Positions 8,496 to 17,123 of a DNA stretch of 64,000 bases are shown in pieces. The stretch is from the NCBI GenBank assembly GCA_016718655.1, contig JADKCV010000005.1, forward strand, positions 124,001 through 188,000, read 5' to 3'. The first letter of the stretch is position 1. Every line of letters begins with the position of its first letter. The position numbers and the translations under genes were made by a program. The DNA comes from Flavobacteriales bacterium (GTDB lineage Bacteria; Bacteroidota; Bacteroidia; Flavobacteriales_F; PHOS-HE28). The notes beneath the pieces are model-generated. The model worked only from the letters and a program-made list of their open reading frames with translations. It searched no databases and had not been told where the DNA came from.

Positions 8496-9106
8496 GCGCA
8501 CCACTGGACAGCTATCAGGTATTGACCGGAAGAGGCATGTTCACGTTGCGGGAAAAGGCAAGTAAGTTCATCGGTCTGGCCTTCCCTGTCACTTCGGTCG
8601 ATGCGTTCAAGGCCGTGTTGTCGGCGGAGCGCAAGGCGCATCATTCCGCCCGCCACTGGTGCCATGCCTATGTGCTCGGCGACCAAGGGGAGGTTCACCG
8701 ATCGAACGATGATGGTGAGCCCAGTGGTACCGCCGGGCGCCCCATCTTGCGTCACATCCAAGGTGCCGGCCTGACCTATACCGGTGTGATCGTGGTGCGC
8801 TATTTCGGAGGAACATTGTTGGGTAAAGGAGGGCTGGTGCAGGCCTATGGGACCGCTGCTGCAGGTGCATTGACCGAAGCACCGAAGGAGGTGCGTGCGC
8901 TCATGGACCCGGTGACCATTCAATGTACACACGCCGCATTCGACAGCATCCGAGCGGATGTCCTCCGGTCAGGGGGACGTATCGTGAAAGTGGAACATTT
9001 GGCCTTATGTGATGCCGTTGTCCTCCTTCCGCGATCGAAGGTGATGTCGCTGATGCTGCGCTGGACGGGTGCCGGGATCACCTGTGCCCGACAAGGAGCA
9101 TTTTGA
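8492..9106 (+). CDS. IMPACT/YigZ family protein
   Basis: A 204-residue cytosolic protein of the YigZ/IMPACT family. It shows the signature EVHRSNDDGEPSGTAGRPIL near residues 69-88, followed by VIVVRYFGGTLLGKGGLVQAYG, the most conserved stretch of the UPF0029 domain, and a C-terminal DUF1949-type region. Bacterial members are thought to touch translation or ribosome regulation by analogy with yeast YIH1; the precise role is unsettled. The ATG at 8492 overlaps the transporter stop (ATGA), so it is translationally coupled, and that start gives the normal family N-terminus. The gene converges on the thioesterase gene 10 bases away. Confidence 0.9.
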   Translation: MSAPLDSYQVLTGRGMFTLREKASKFIGLAFPVTSVDAFKAVLSAERKAHHSARHWCHAYVLGDQGEVHRSNDDGEPSGTAGRPILRHIQGAGLTYTGVIVVRYFGGTLLGKGGLVQAYGTAAAGALTEAPKEVRALMDPVTIQCTHAAFDSIRADVLRSGGRIVKVEHLALCDAVVLLPRSKVMSLMLRWTGAGITCARQGAF

Positions 9107-9116
9107 AGGGTCGTGC

Positions 9117-9521
9117 TCACAGCACGGCCCGCAGGGCTTCGACCAAGCCCTGCGGCGCGCGTGTCGGGCGCATGGTCTTCCGATCAACGAACACCAAGGT
9201 GGTCGTCGCCTCGGTCAGCAGCTCCCCGGAGGCACTGCGCACCTCATACCGGAAATGGATGCGCGCAGTGGGTATCTCGGTTATGAATGTCAGGAGGGTG
9301 AGTTGGTCATCGTACCGGGCCGGGGCATGATAACGTACGGTCAACTCGCGCACCGGTAACATCACCCCTTGTTCCTCCAATCGTCGATAAGGAAATCCTA
9401 ACGAGCGCAACGCTTCCACGCGGCCCACTTCCAGGTATTCGGCATAGTTCCCGTAATACACATAACCCATCTGGTCGGTCTCTCCATAGCGGACCCGGAG
9501 GACGATCTCATGCTTGAACAT
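9117..9521 (-). CDS. Acyl-CoA thioesterase, 4-hydroxybenzoyl-CoA thioesterase family
   Basis: A 134-residue hotdog-fold thioesterase. The N-terminal RVRYGETDQMGYVYYGNYAEY contains the family signature, with the catalytic Asp in ETDQMG (D16) and the YYGNY stretch leading the long helix. VRYHAPARYDD and ATTTLVFVD follow as expected for YbgC/FadM-like proteins. The start at 9521 was chosen because the 55 extra in-frame codons upstream encode low-quality sequence with no homology to the family. It would hydrolyse acyl-CoA thioesters in the cytosol; chain-length preference cannot be read. It is divergent from dnaA. Confidence 0.9.
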   Translation of the reverse strand: MFKHEIVLRVRYGETDQMGYVYYGNYAEYLEVGRVEALRSLGFPYRRLEEQGVMLPVRELTVRYHAPARYDDQLTLLTFITEIPTARIHFRYEVRSASGELLTEATTTLVFVDRKTMRPTRAPQGLVEALRAVL

Positions 9522-9849
9522 GGCGTATAAGATAGGTGGATCGTAGCGAAGCTCGACATGCTTTGGACTTGCTCGATGCCCATCGTGGGACGTATCTTCG
9601 GCATTCGACTTCAAGACGGATGCCCCAGACACGGACACACCACCGCAAGCCCTTCGGAGGTGGACCGATGTTCCAGTCCGCGACACTGGCTCAGCCTACT
9701 TTGTCGATCGCAGGAAAGCGCGGACATACGAAACCTGCAAACCCGCGAATGCCAAGGATTCCCCACGATGCTGGACACACCCTGCATGGAAGTAAATTTT
9801 TTGTTACCACCAAGTATCCCTCCACTTTTTTTCTTCACTTCTTTGTGTC

Positions 9850-9857
9850 CATATTTG
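9850..9857 (+). promoter_or_regulatory. Candidate dnaA -7 box (CATATTTG)
   Basis: CATATTTG differs from TAnnTTTG by one base and is followed by CCACCCC. It lies in the T-rich section 97 bases before the dnaA start, which is a plausible leader length. No -33 element at the usual distance is obvious. Confidence 0.35.
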
Positions 9858-9880
9858 CCACCCCTTCCGAGCGACGCATC

Positions 9881-9896
9881 CACAGTGCGAACTGTG
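9881..9896 (+). promoter_or_regulatory. Palindrome CACAGT-gcga-ACTGTG in the dnaA leader
   Basis: A perfect 6-base inverted repeat with a 4-base spacer sits between the candidate -7 box and the dnaA start. It could be a small RNA hairpin or a dimeric repressor site; the sequence alone does not decide. Confidence 0.3.
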
Positions 9897-9954
9897 CGAT
9901 GAGACCCGAGGAAGGAGCCTTCACCGACCAAACCAATAACGCGCCGACCCATCC

Positions 9955-11385
9955 ATGAAGAAAGACCACGAGAAGATATGGGGGCGGTGCTTGGATGTCA
10001 TCAGGGACAATGTCAGCCAGCAGAGTTTCAAGACCTGGTTCGAACCGATCAAGGCCTTGAAGCTGGATGACCATGTGTTGACCATCCAAGTGCCCTCGCA
10101 GTTCTTCTACGAATGGCTGGAGGAACATTACATCGGGCTGCTCAAGAAGATCATCAAGAAGGAACTGGGGAACGACGGTCGTCTGGAATACTCCATCATC
10201 ATGGAGAACGGATTCCAGAGTGCCAACCCCTACACCGTCCGGGTGCCGACGAGCAATGCACGCGAGGTGAAGAACCCCGCAGTGTCGCTTCCGATCGATG
10301 TGGCCAACAGCCCGATCAAGAATCCGTTCATCATCCCTGGTCTGCGAAAGATCAAGGTCGAAAGCCATCTCAACGCCAACTACTCCTTCGACAACTTCAT
10401 CGAAGGGGACTGCAACCGATTGGCACGTAGTGCCGGCTATGCTGTGGCCCAGAAGCCTGGGGGCACCGCGTTCAATCCGTTGTTGATCTATGGCGGCGTC
10501 GGACTCGGCAAGACCCATCTGGCACATGCCATCGGGATCGAGATCAAACGGAACCATCCGGACAAGACCATCCTGTATGTGCCTGCGGAGAAATTCACGC
10601 AGCAATTCATCGAGGCGGTGAAGAACAACACCGTCGGTGACTTCCAACAGTTCTATCAGATGATGGACGTGTTGATCATCGATGATGTACAGTTCCTCGC
10701 TGGTAAGGAGAAGACCCAGGATGTGTTCTTCCACATCTTCAACCACCTCCACCAAACGGGGAAACAGTTGGTGATCACCAGTGACAAGGCCCCTGTGGAA
10801 ATGGCCGGTATGGAACAGCGACTTCTATCCCGGTTCAAATGGGGTCTGAGCGCCGACCTGCAGACCCCGGGACTTGAAACGCGCATCGCCATTCTGGAGA
10901 AGAAGATGTATGCCGAAGGGATCGACCTTCCGAAGGAGGTAGTGGAATACTTGGCCTACAGCATCACCACGAACATCCGCGAACTCGAAGGTGCCATGAT
11001 CAGTCTCATCGCACAGAGTTCACTCAACAAGAAGGCCGTGACGCTCGATCTCGCGAAGCAGATGATCGACAAGTTCGTGAAGAACACGGCCAGGGAGGTG
11101 AGCATCGATTACATCCAGAAGGTGGTGTGCGATTACTTCGATCTGCCCATCGAACTCCTGAAGAGCAAGACCCGTAAGCGCGAGGTCGTTCAAGCCCGCC
11201 AGATCGCCATGTACTTCGCCAAGCGAATGACCAAGAGCTCTCTGGCGAGCATCGGTGCGCATTGCGGGGGTAAGGATCACGCAACCGTGCTCCATGCCTG
11301 CCGTACGGTGAACAACCTACAGGAGACCGATAAGCAGTTCCGTGGTTACCTGGACGATCTGGAAAAGAAGTTGAGCATCCACTGA
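9955..11385 (+). CDS. dnaA: Chromosomal replication initiator protein
   Basis: DnaA binds and opens the replication origin and loads the helicase. The 476 residues show all four domains: the helicase-interacting domain I (IWGRCLDVI, SFKTWFEPI), a short linker II, the AAA+ domain III with Walker A GGVGLGKTH (180-188), Walker B VLIIDDVQFL and the sensor regions, and domain IV with the DNA-binding signature GGKDHATVLHACRTV near the C-terminus. The start at 9955 gives the standard MKKD-type N-terminus. It is followed by a strong terminator, so it is a single-gene transcript, and then by a phosphatase and an RsmI-like gene. dnaN and gyrB are not adjacent, which is normal for the phylum. Confidence 0.98.
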   Translation: MKKDHEKIWGRCLDVIRDNVSQQSFKTWFEPIKALKLDDHVLTIQVPSQFFYEWLEEHYIGLLKKIIKKELGNDGRLEYSIIMENGFQSANPYTVRVPTSNAREVKNPAVSLPIDVANSPIKNPFIIPGLRKIKVESHLNANYSFDNFIEGDCNRLARSAGYAVAQKPGGTAFNPLLIYGGVGLGKTHLAHAIGIEIKRNHPDKTILYVPAEKFTQQFIEAVKNNTVGDFQQFYQMMDVLIIDDVQFLAGKEKTQDVFFHIFNHLHQTGKQLVITSDKAPVEMAGMEQRLLSRFKWGLSADLQTPGLETRIAILEKKMYAEGIDLPKEVVEYLAYSITTNIRELEGAMISLIAQSSLNKKAVTLDLAKQMIDKFVKNTAREVSIDYIQKVVCDYFDLPIELLKSKTRKREVVQARQIAMYFAKRMTKSSLASIGAHCGGKDHATVLHACRTVNNLQETDKQFRGYLDDLEKKLSIH

Positions 11386-11402
11386 GCATACCCACATTGA
11401 CG

Positions 11403-11430
11403 AAAGGCCTCCACATCGTGGGGGCCTTTT
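11403..11430 (+). terminator. Rho-independent terminator after dnaA
   Basis: The arms AAAGGCCTCCAC and GTGGGGGCCTTT pair with a single G-U position around a very short loop and are followed by a T-rich tract, 17 bases after the dnaA stop. The structure separates dnaA from the downstream phosphatase gene. Confidence 0.8.
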
Positions 11431-11449
11431 CCTTTCCGACCTTCGCGTA

Positions 11450-11908
11450 ATGAGGATCCTGTTGGTCTGTCTGGGCAACATCTGCCGCTCTCCCATGGCG
11501 GAGGGAATTCTACGTGAACGTGCGCGTCAGCGAGGCTTGGTGGTGATCACCGATTCCGCGGGTACCAGCGATCATCATGTGGGTGAAGCACCCGACCCAA
11601 GGGCCCAAGCAGCCATGGAGCGGCAGGGAATGCAGATCGGCGACCTTCGCGCACGTCAATACCACCCCGATGACCTGCGCACATTCGACCTGATCCTTGC
11701 CATGGACGCCAACAACCTGCGCGATATCCTGCATGTGAACACCGATCCATCGCTTGCTCCGAAGGCCAAGCTCATGATGGACCTGGTCCCCATCCGTACC
11801 GAACGGGATGTACCGGATCCATACTTCGGTGGGGACGACGGCTTCGACCATGTCTTTCGGATGCTTGACTCCGCGGTGAACTCCCTACTTGATGATATCC
11901 AACGGTAG
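11450..11908 (+). CDS. Low-molecular-weight protein-tyrosine phosphatase
   Basis: A 152-residue enzyme of the arsenate-reductase-like phosphatase fold. The P-loop CLGNICRS (C7 nucleophile, R13) is at the N-terminus directly after the first strand, as the family requires, and the general-acid loop is DPYFGG near residue 124. It would dephosphorylate phosphotyrosine or related substrates in the cytosol; in other bacteria such enzymes control exopolysaccharide tyrosine kinases, but no such kinase is in view. The start at 11450 is the only one that keeps the P-loop strand. Its 3' end overlaps the methylase gene by 17 bases. Confidence 0.93.
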   Translation: MRILLVCLGNICRSPMAEGILRERARQRGLVVITDSAGTSDHHVGEAPDPRAQAAMERQGMQIGDLRARQYHPDDLRTFDLILAMDANNLRDILHVNTDPSLAPKAKLMMDLVPIRTERDVPDPYFGGDDGFDHVFRMLDSAVNSLLDDIQR

Positions 11909-12611
11909 CGGCACGCTCTACTTGATGCCTGTGTGGCTGGGTGACCATGGCGGTCCGGAGGAACTGCCTGCGGTGAACTGTGCGCACGCTGCCCGTATCG
12001 ACTTGTGGTTCGCGGAACAGGAACGGACCGCACGCCGGATGTTACGCCGAATGGTGCCCACGATCGATCTCCAACAGCAGGAGATCCATCGATTCGACAA
12101 GGAGAGCACAGCACAGAACGCGGTGGATCTGCTTCAACGTATGGCCAGAGGGCGGGATGCCGGAGTGATCAGTGAGGCTGGAATGCCCGGCATTGCGGAT
12201 CCCGGATCCCTGCTGGTGCGGGAGGCACATCGTCGAGGCGTCACGGTGATGCCCCTGGCCGGTCCCAATTCCATGATGATGGCGTTGGCGGCTTCCGGAG
12301 CGAACGGACAACGCTTCACGTTCCATGGTTACCTTCCCCGTACACCGCAGGAGCGCAAACAGTCGTTGCGCCGGATCGAGGCCGACGCCATGCGCTTGGG
12401 TGGCGCCGAACTGTTCATGGAGACACCCTACCGGAACGATGCGTTACTCGCGGAGATCCTCGAAGTCTGTGATCAACATACTCAATTGACCATCGCCGTG
12501 GACCTCATGCAACCTGGAGGATCGGTATCGACCCGGACCGTTGGACAATGGAACAAGGCGCGCCCCTTGATCGGCAAACGACCTGCTGTGTTCATCCTCG
12601 CACGTCCGTGA
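11892..12611 (+). CDS. RsmI-like SAM-dependent methyltransferase (tetrapyrrole methylase fold)
   Basis: A protein of about 239 residues with the tetrapyrrole-methylase fold. The diagnostic stretch SEAGMPGIADPGSLLVREAH matches the RsmI signature, and VTVMPLAGPNSMMMALAASG and FHGYLPR follow as in 16S rRNA 2'-O-methyltransferase I. It is shorter than E. coli RsmI (about 286) and lacks the usual N-terminal GTLYVVATPIGN form, having GTLYLMPVWLGD instead. This variant is common in Bacteroidota, often beside dnaA, and its exact target may differ from C1402 of 16S rRNA. The ATG at 11892 was preferred to an in-frame TTG one codon earlier. Confidence 0.85.
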   Translation: MISNGSGTLYLMPVWLGDHGGPEELPAVNCAHAARIDLWFAEQERTARRMLRRMVPTIDLQQQEIHRFDKESTAQNAVDLLQRMARGRDAGVISEAGMPGIADPGSLLVREAHRRGVTVMPLAGPNSMMMALAASGANGQRFTFHGYLPRTPQERKQSLRRIEADAMRLGGAELFMETPYRNDALLAEILEVCDQHTQLTIAVDLMQPGGSVSTRTVGQWNKARPLIGKRPAVFILARP

Positions 12612-14051
12612 TCACGGTTGCGCACAAGGGATCGCCTCCCGTCCACCTGGTGCTACCCGAGCTTTACCAGGCCGCTTTCCCTTGCAGAACGGGCCACGGA
12701 AGAAGGTCCACTTGATCCGGAAGTAGACATCAGCCGAGTACACATCCCGCTTCCCCACCAAGGGTAGGATGTTGTCCGTTCCGATGATGATGCTGTGCGA
12801 TCGCAGCATGAAGCCAAGACCAGGCCGGCGTAGGTCATACTCACGGACCACAACGGGTAAGGCCACCTCCACATATCGCGATTCGAACCGGGGTGTGATG
12901 GAGATCTGGTTGGTGCGACGCAAACGAAATCCAGTGGGGGAACTCACCTGCTGCACTGCTGCCAATGCCACATAGACCTGGTGTTGGATGCGTTGATCAT
13001 ATTGCAAGGCGATCGCGGTGGGTGAACCGATCCGTAGGTCGCTCGCGGGCTCGTGTGTGGTGACCGTACTGAACAGACTGTCGAGGTCCTCCTGTCCATT
13101 CACCGCGACCTCGTTGTGATCGGGTATTACGATGGCACCTGTGCTGAACGAACCTGCCACGGCATCCTGATAGCGGATACCGCCCAGATCGAGCACCGAA
13201 AGCCCGATCCGGTAACGGTAAGGGAGTGGTGTGCAACCGCGTGCACTCCGGTGAGGCATGTATCCATCGGCCTCATCGATGGTGCGCTCGTACACGACCC
13301 CCAGATCACCTCCGAAGCCACGACCCACATTCGGTCCGGGCATGGCAAGACCATAGGCACCCGATACAGCATGCACCTCAAGCCTCGACGGATCTGACAA
13401 CGTGTAACCGAATTCGTGCAGCGCAAGTGCCGCCCCACCGTGACCCATCATGTAGCGGGCAGTAGCACCCATGCTCAGCATGCCGAAGCCTTGTGCACGT
13501 ATGATGTGCGCATAACTGAGGGCTGCTTCGCTCCAAGCGGATGCCAGAACGCGTGGACCTCCTTCGTCATAGCGCACATTGCGCTGAGGTTCAAAACCAA
13601 GTCCATTGTAAATGAACCTACCCAACTCCGGTGACACGTCGGTAATGCTGACGAACGAACGTGTCCTCAACCCTACCCCGATGGTACCCCGGCCCAAGGA
13701 CAGGGTGATGGCAGGAGCCTCGACACCCAGGTTCACCAACGCCTTCTTGTTCGAACGGCTGAGCGATTCACGAACGGTGAGCGCGTTGTTGGGCGTTCCC
13801 TGTATCCCGTTCCGGATCTCACCGAACAGGCTGCGATCGTTCCCGGACAAGGCGACCAGGTTGTTCCAGGCGAAAACATCCGCCCCAACGAAGCGGATAT
13901 CCATATAAGGCCACTGCCCCGCCATCCTCGCCGGATTGAAGGCCACGGCATCGGTGCCTGCGTAGTTGCTATGCGCGATCCCGATCTGCTCTTGGGCATG
14001 GCTGGAATGGATCTCCAGCACCAGCCATAGGAACACGAGCAACTTGCGCAT
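12612..14051 (-). CDS. DUF5723-like outer-membrane protein
   Basis: A 479-residue exported protein. The signal peptide is MRKLLVFLWLVLEIHSSHAQ, with cleavage near residue 20, and the mature start (IGIAHSNYAGTDAVAFNPAR) is typical of the Bacteroidota DUF5723 group of outer-membrane proteins. The body has many amphipathic strands rich in Gly and aromatic residues and no enzyme motifs. The start at 14051 was chosen because it places the signal peptide first; 19 in-frame codons upstream encode nothing recognisable. It ends directly against the methylase stop from the opposite strand. Its function is unknown; family members are presumed barrels in the cell envelope. Confidence 0.8.
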   Translation of the reverse strand: MRKLLVFLWLVLEIHSSHAQEQIGIAHSNYAGTDAVAFNPARMAGQWPYMDIRFVGADVFAWNNLVALSGNDRSLFGEIRNGIQGTPNNALTVRESLSRSNKKALVNLGVEAPAITLSLGRGTIGVGLRTRSFVSITDVSPELGRFIYNGLGFEPQRNVRYDEGGPRVLASAWSEAALSYAHIIRAQGFGMLSMGATARYMMGHGGAALALHEFGYTLSDPSRLEVHAVSGAYGLAMPGPNVGRGFGGDLGVVYERTIDEADGYMPHRSARGCTPLPYRYRIGLSVLDLGGIRYQDAVAGSFSTGAIVIPDHNEVAVNGQEDLDSLFSTVTTHEPASDLRIGSPTAIALQYDQRIQHQVYVALAAVQQVSSPTGFRLRRTNQISITPRFESRYVEVALPVVVREYDLRRPGLGFMLRSHSIIIGTDNILPLVGKRDVYSADVYFRIKWTFFRGPFCKGKRPGKARVAPGGREAIPCAQP

Positions 14052-14104
14052 GGCCGCGTTGTACGCAAGGACGAACGGCCGGGTTCCACCACCCTGGTCG
14101 TTGA

Positions 14105-14983
14105 TCACTCGCGCGCGCGCCTATCCGCATGTATCAGTCGCACGTGATAGTGCATGGGTGAATGGGGCTCCACCAATTCAGGAACCCCACGTTCACCGAA
14201 CGCATAAGCAGCTGGTAGGATGAAGTCGCCACTGCGACCAACGCGCAACAGCGAGACCGCCACTTCCAACCCACTTATCACTTGGTCAGGGTCGCCATAA
14301 CGCCACGTGAAGGTCCCGCCTTGGCGCTCCGTATCGTCCACGACCACACCATCTTCCAGGCGGGTCCCTGAATAGGCCACCGTGACCTGCTCTCCGGGAC
14401 GCACCGCAAGCGTATCCGAGGCTTGACCTTGCAACCGAAAGAAAAGGTCGCTGGTCCCCCAACGTAGGTATCCCTGACCGTGCTCCTGTACCCATGCCGT
14501 GATGAGGCGATGCTCATAACCGGTAGGATCGGTATGACGTTGAGCCTCTTGTTTCGCGCGCGTATCGGCCGGTGTGATGATCTCCAGCAGCGCGAATTCC
14601 GCACGTACCTCCCCATCCACCGTTGGAGTGGATCCCGGTATGAGGCCCATCGCGGACCAAGGCATCTTTCCGGCCGGACAGATCAGGCTCATGCTGTCCC
14701 CCTCATGTAGCCGCTCCAGAGCCACCACCAACGCCCCCCTTCCAATGTCCTTGGCGTCATAGGTCCGCTCTGTGCTGAACAATGAACCCGGGGCCTCACC
14801 AAGCTGTGCGACCCGGAGTCGAACGCGAACACTATCGTTATCACCGGCCGATCCTTCGCCTTCTCCCAAACGGTGCAACCGGATATGCACCTCCTCCTCC
14901 ACTTCGGTGAAGCCAGCATGAGGAGAACGGGCACAACCTGTGACCAAGGACGACACCAGAATGATCGTCAATCGACATTTCAT
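14105..14983 (-). CDS. FKBP-type peptidyl-prolyl isomerase lipoprotein
   Basis: A 292-residue protein with a lipobox at VTGC (C16), so it is probably anchored in the envelope. The C-terminal half is a recognisable FKBP domain: VRPGEQVTVAYSGTRLEDGVVVDDT, then QVISGLEVAVSLLRVGRSGDFILPAAYAFGERG, then a terminal YHVRLIHA strand. The N-terminal half (residues 28-140) looks like a second, degenerate FKBP-like unit (VRVRLRVAQ, ERLHEGDSMSLICP, EFALLEI). It overlaps the GldI-like gene by 4 bases and follows it in the same operon. It may help fold exported or outer-membrane proteins; catalytic activity is not certain because several active-site aromatics are replaced. Confidence 0.85.
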   Translation of the reverse strand: MKCRLTIILVSSLVTGCARSPHAGFTEVEEEVHIRLHRLGEGEGSAGDNDSVRVRLRVAQLGEAPGSLFSTERTYDAKDIGRGALVVALERLHEGDSMSLICPAGKMPWSAMGLIPGSTPTVDGEVRAEFALLEIITPADTRAKQEAQRHTDPTGYEHRLITAWVQEHGQGYLRWGTSDLFFRLQGQASDTLAVRPGEQVTVAYSGTRLEDGVVVDDTERQGGTFTWRYGDPDQVISGLEVAVSLLRVGRSGDFILPAAYAFGERGVPELVEPHSPMHYHVRLIHADRRARE

Positions 14984-15507
14984 CGCGGCGCCCCAACTGC
15001 CTTAACGAGCCCAACCCGGTATACCAGACTACTGCGCATCGGTATACGGTCCTGGTCGCCAGTGAGCCCGTGAGCGCGGAATGATGGCATGATGAACACA
15101 GCGCTATCCCCGGGTGACAGGAGTTGAACGGCTTCATGCAACCCACTCTCCACGTCATCGCGCTCCACCAGAAAGGACTCAGGCCCATTGGCAGCAGTGG
15201 AATATGCCGTATCCCCCGACAGGAGTTCCACGCGGTAATGGATCGTGACCCATTGGTCCGGAAGAACGGGGGGGCCCGGTCGGTCCCTGAGGATCACGTA
15301 TCGCACTCCTCGCGGGGAATTCAGGAAAGGAAGTCCGCTACGCTTGACGAAACGGTCGATATCCCGTTCCTCCTGTCGCAACGCATCCTTGTTGCGTTGG
15401 ATGAGATCCTCCTGTGTTGGTGCTGGACGGGGATCCGTGGGTACGCGTCCCTGCCGATCGCCGCAGCCGACAGCGGCCGCAATGATGATGATCGATATGA
15501 GCTTCAT
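14980..15507 (-). CDS. gldI: GldI-like FKBP-type isomerase lipoprotein
   Basis: A 175-residue lipoprotein (lipobox AAVGC, C15) with one FKBP-like domain: GVRYVILRDRPGPPVLPDQWVTIHYRV, then VESGLHEAVQLLSPGDSAVFIMPSFRAHGL. Size, lipidation and the leading helical linker resemble GldI of Flavobacterium, a gliding-motility accessory isomerase, and gldI sits beside nrnA in many Flavobacteriia as it does here. The symbol rests on that context and should be read as gldI-like; sequence identity to GldI cannot be measured here. The start overlaps nrnA by 4 bases and the stop overlaps the larger FKBP gene by 4. Confidence 0.72.
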   Translation of the reverse strand: MKLISIIIIAAAVGCGDRQGRVPTDPRPAPTQEDLIQRNKDALRQEERDIDRFVKRSGLPFLNSPRGVRYVILRDRPGPPVLPDQWVTIHYRVELLSGDTAYSTAANGPESFLVERDDVESGLHEAVQLLSPGDSAVFIMPSFRAHGLTGDQDRIPMRSSLVYRVGLVKAVGAPR

Positions 15508-16532
15508 ACCGGTCGTTGTGCAAGGAGTTCGGGGAGGAGTTCCTTGAACCGAGCCACAGCGGCATCCAGCCCACCCTTGAACTGGCCGCCAGCGGCATTG
15601 GCATGCCCCCCTCCATCAAAATGGTCGCGTAGGAAGCGATCCACCGCGAAGGTGCCTTTCGAACGCAAGCTCAACTTGACATGATCATGTCGTTCCACGA
15701 AGAAGGCCGAGAGGCGGATTCCTCGAATGGAAAGGCCATAGTTGACAAAGCCTTCCGTGTCACCGGGACGGTGTCCGTGGCGCTCCAGGTCCTCCTTGGA
15801 AAGCATGAGCATCACCACGCCCTCCTCCTGCAGAACGGTCATGCGTTCAGCGAGAAGCAGTCCAAGTAAGCGCAGACGTTCAACGCTGTTGTCATCTGAA
15901 ATGGCCTGGTGCACCCGTTCGATCTCCACCCCTTGATCCATGAGCGCAGCGGCCACCCGCATGGTATGTGGGGAAGTGCTTCTGAAACGGAACGAACCTG
16001 AGTCCGTGACCAGACCCGTGTACAAACAAGTCGCGACCTGCTTATCAAGTGCAGCGCCCCATCCCATGGGGCCGACCATATCAGCGACCAATTGGCACGT
16101 GGCACAGGATCCAGTATCGGAAATGGCAAGTGTGAACGCAGGATCGGGATCCTGATGGTGATCGATAAGTACGCGTTGGACATTCAGGTTCGAAAGCGCT
16201 TCCTGTAGTTGTCCCACCCGATCCATGCGATTGAAATCGAGGCAGCACAACAACTCCGCCCGTCCGAGCAACTCCTTGGCATGCTCTGGACGTTTGTCAA
16301 ATGGCACAGCGTCGGATAAGCCCGGAAGCCAATTCAAAAAGGAAGGTGCCGAGTTGGGCAGGACCACCTGAACGTCGTGGCCCATGCCGCGCAACAAATG
16401 CATCAGCCCAAGGCTTGAACCAATGGCATCGCCATCCGGATTGTAGTGCGTAACAATGGCCACGCGACGCGGGACCTCCAGGAAATGGCGCAGCTGCGCG
16501 TAGGTCCGGCCGTGGTCGGGTGCGATGTTCAT
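15504..16532 (-). CDS. nrnA: DHH-family phosphoesterase (NrnA-like)
   Basis: A 342-residue DHH/DHHA1 phosphoesterase. VAIVTHYNPDGDAIGSSLGL gives the first metal motif, CLDFNRMDRVG the second, and VLIDHHQDP the DHH triad; the C-terminal DHHA1 domain ends in FDGGGHANAAGGQFKG, the substrate-binding glycine motif. NrnA degrades short RNA oligonucleotides and 3'-phosphoadenosine 5'-phosphate. The length and complete motif set fit an active enzyme that depends on Mn2+. It is upstream of, and overlaps, the GldI-like gene by 4 bases, an arrangement seen in many Flavobacteriia. Transcription probably starts in the 36-base gap after the exported-protein gene or further upstream. Confidence 0.93.
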   Translation of the reverse strand: MNIAPDHGRTYAQLRHFLEVPRRVAIVTHYNPDGDAIGSSLGLMHLLRGMGHDVQVVLPNSAPSFLNWLPGLSDAVPFDKRPEHAKELLGRAELLCCLDFNRMDRVGQLQEALSNLNVQRVLIDHHQDPDPAFTLAISDTGSCATCQLVADMVGPMGWGAALDKQVATCLYTGLVTDSGSFRFRSTSPHTMRVAAALMDQGVEIERVHQAISDDNSVERLRLLGLLLAERMTVLQEEGVVMLMLSKEDLERHGHRPGDTEGFVNYGLSIRGIRLSAFFVERHDHVKLSLRSKGTFAVDRFLRDHFDGGGHANAAGGQFKGGLDAAVARFKELLPELLAQRPV

Positions 16533-16568
16533 GGGCGGTATAAAGGTATCCTCCCTCGCTCCTTAGGA

Positions 16569-17123
16569 TCAGAAGCCCAGGCCTGGTGTCGGCATGTGCT
16601 CGATGAGGATGCCTACGCAACCGATATCGTACGAGCGCCCCTTGCTCTTCACATCCTCGGCCCCTCCGGCTGCCACCAATTCCACTGCGATACGTTTGGT
16701 ACTTGTGCTGGAGAACTCGACCTCCTGCGACATCTCATGTTCCGTATTGTCCCAAAGTACCTTCTCGCTCTCTTCGAAAACCTGCTTACCATCGGGACCT
16801 GGATCCGGTTTGGCGACACGGACCTTTTCAACCAGACGCATCGCAAGTTTCTCTCCGAGTACCTTCTCGTCATGGCAAAGGGAGATGCGATAGTCCTGGC
16901 CGCGATAGATGATGATATTGAGCTCAGTCTCCTGCCCGACTTGTACGGCAGCACTTTTGCTCTGTCCGTTGGTGGAGAACCGTTTATCGCTGGATCGGTC
17001 GCAGTTGAACTTATGGTACTCGGCACAGGGACTTTGGGCCACCATGGCCAACGGGAGCAGGCCAAGGACCGCTACCAACAGACTTTGAGGGATGGATGGA
17101 AGGCGGATCATGGTGTGGTTCAT
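16569..17123 (-). CDS. Exported protein of unknown function
   Basis: A 184-residue protein with a long signal peptide (LLVAVLGLLPLAMVAQS, cleavage near residue 31). The mature part begins CAEYHKFNC and holds a few more cysteines (ISLCHDE, IGCVG), so a disulphide-stabilised periplasmic or surface domain is plausible. No family is recognised. It overlaps the preceding lipoprotein gene by 4 bases, so the two are coupled and may act together. The sequence DPGPDGKQVFEESEKVLWDN is acidic and polar. Nothing in it points to an enzyme. Confidence 0.7.
   Translation of the reverse strand: MNHTMIRLPSIPQSLLVAVLGLLPLAMVAQSPCAEYHKFNCDRSSDKRFSTNGQSKSAAVQVGQETELNIIIYRGQDYRISLCHDEKVLGEKLAMRLVEKVRVAKPDPGPDGKQVFEESEKVLWDNTEHEMSQEVEFSSTSTKRIAVELVAAGGAEDVKSKGRSYDIGCVGILIEHMPTPGLGF

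Larger units (their letters stand above)
9522..9954 (+). other. Intergenic region upstream of dnaA
   Basis: These 433 bases carry no convincing gene. The part from about 9791 to 9857 is pyrimidine and T rich, unlike the rest of the window. No good DnaA-box cluster (TTATCCACA) is present; the nearest is GCATCCACA at 9876-9884 with two mismatches. The region contains a candidate dnaA promoter and a small palindrome, listed separately. It is not called an origin. Confidence 0.5.

Noticed and set aside
9522..9954. Replication origin next to dnaA
   Set aside because: Only one weak DnaA-box-like site (two mismatches) and no cluster of repeats; the T-rich part alone is not enough.
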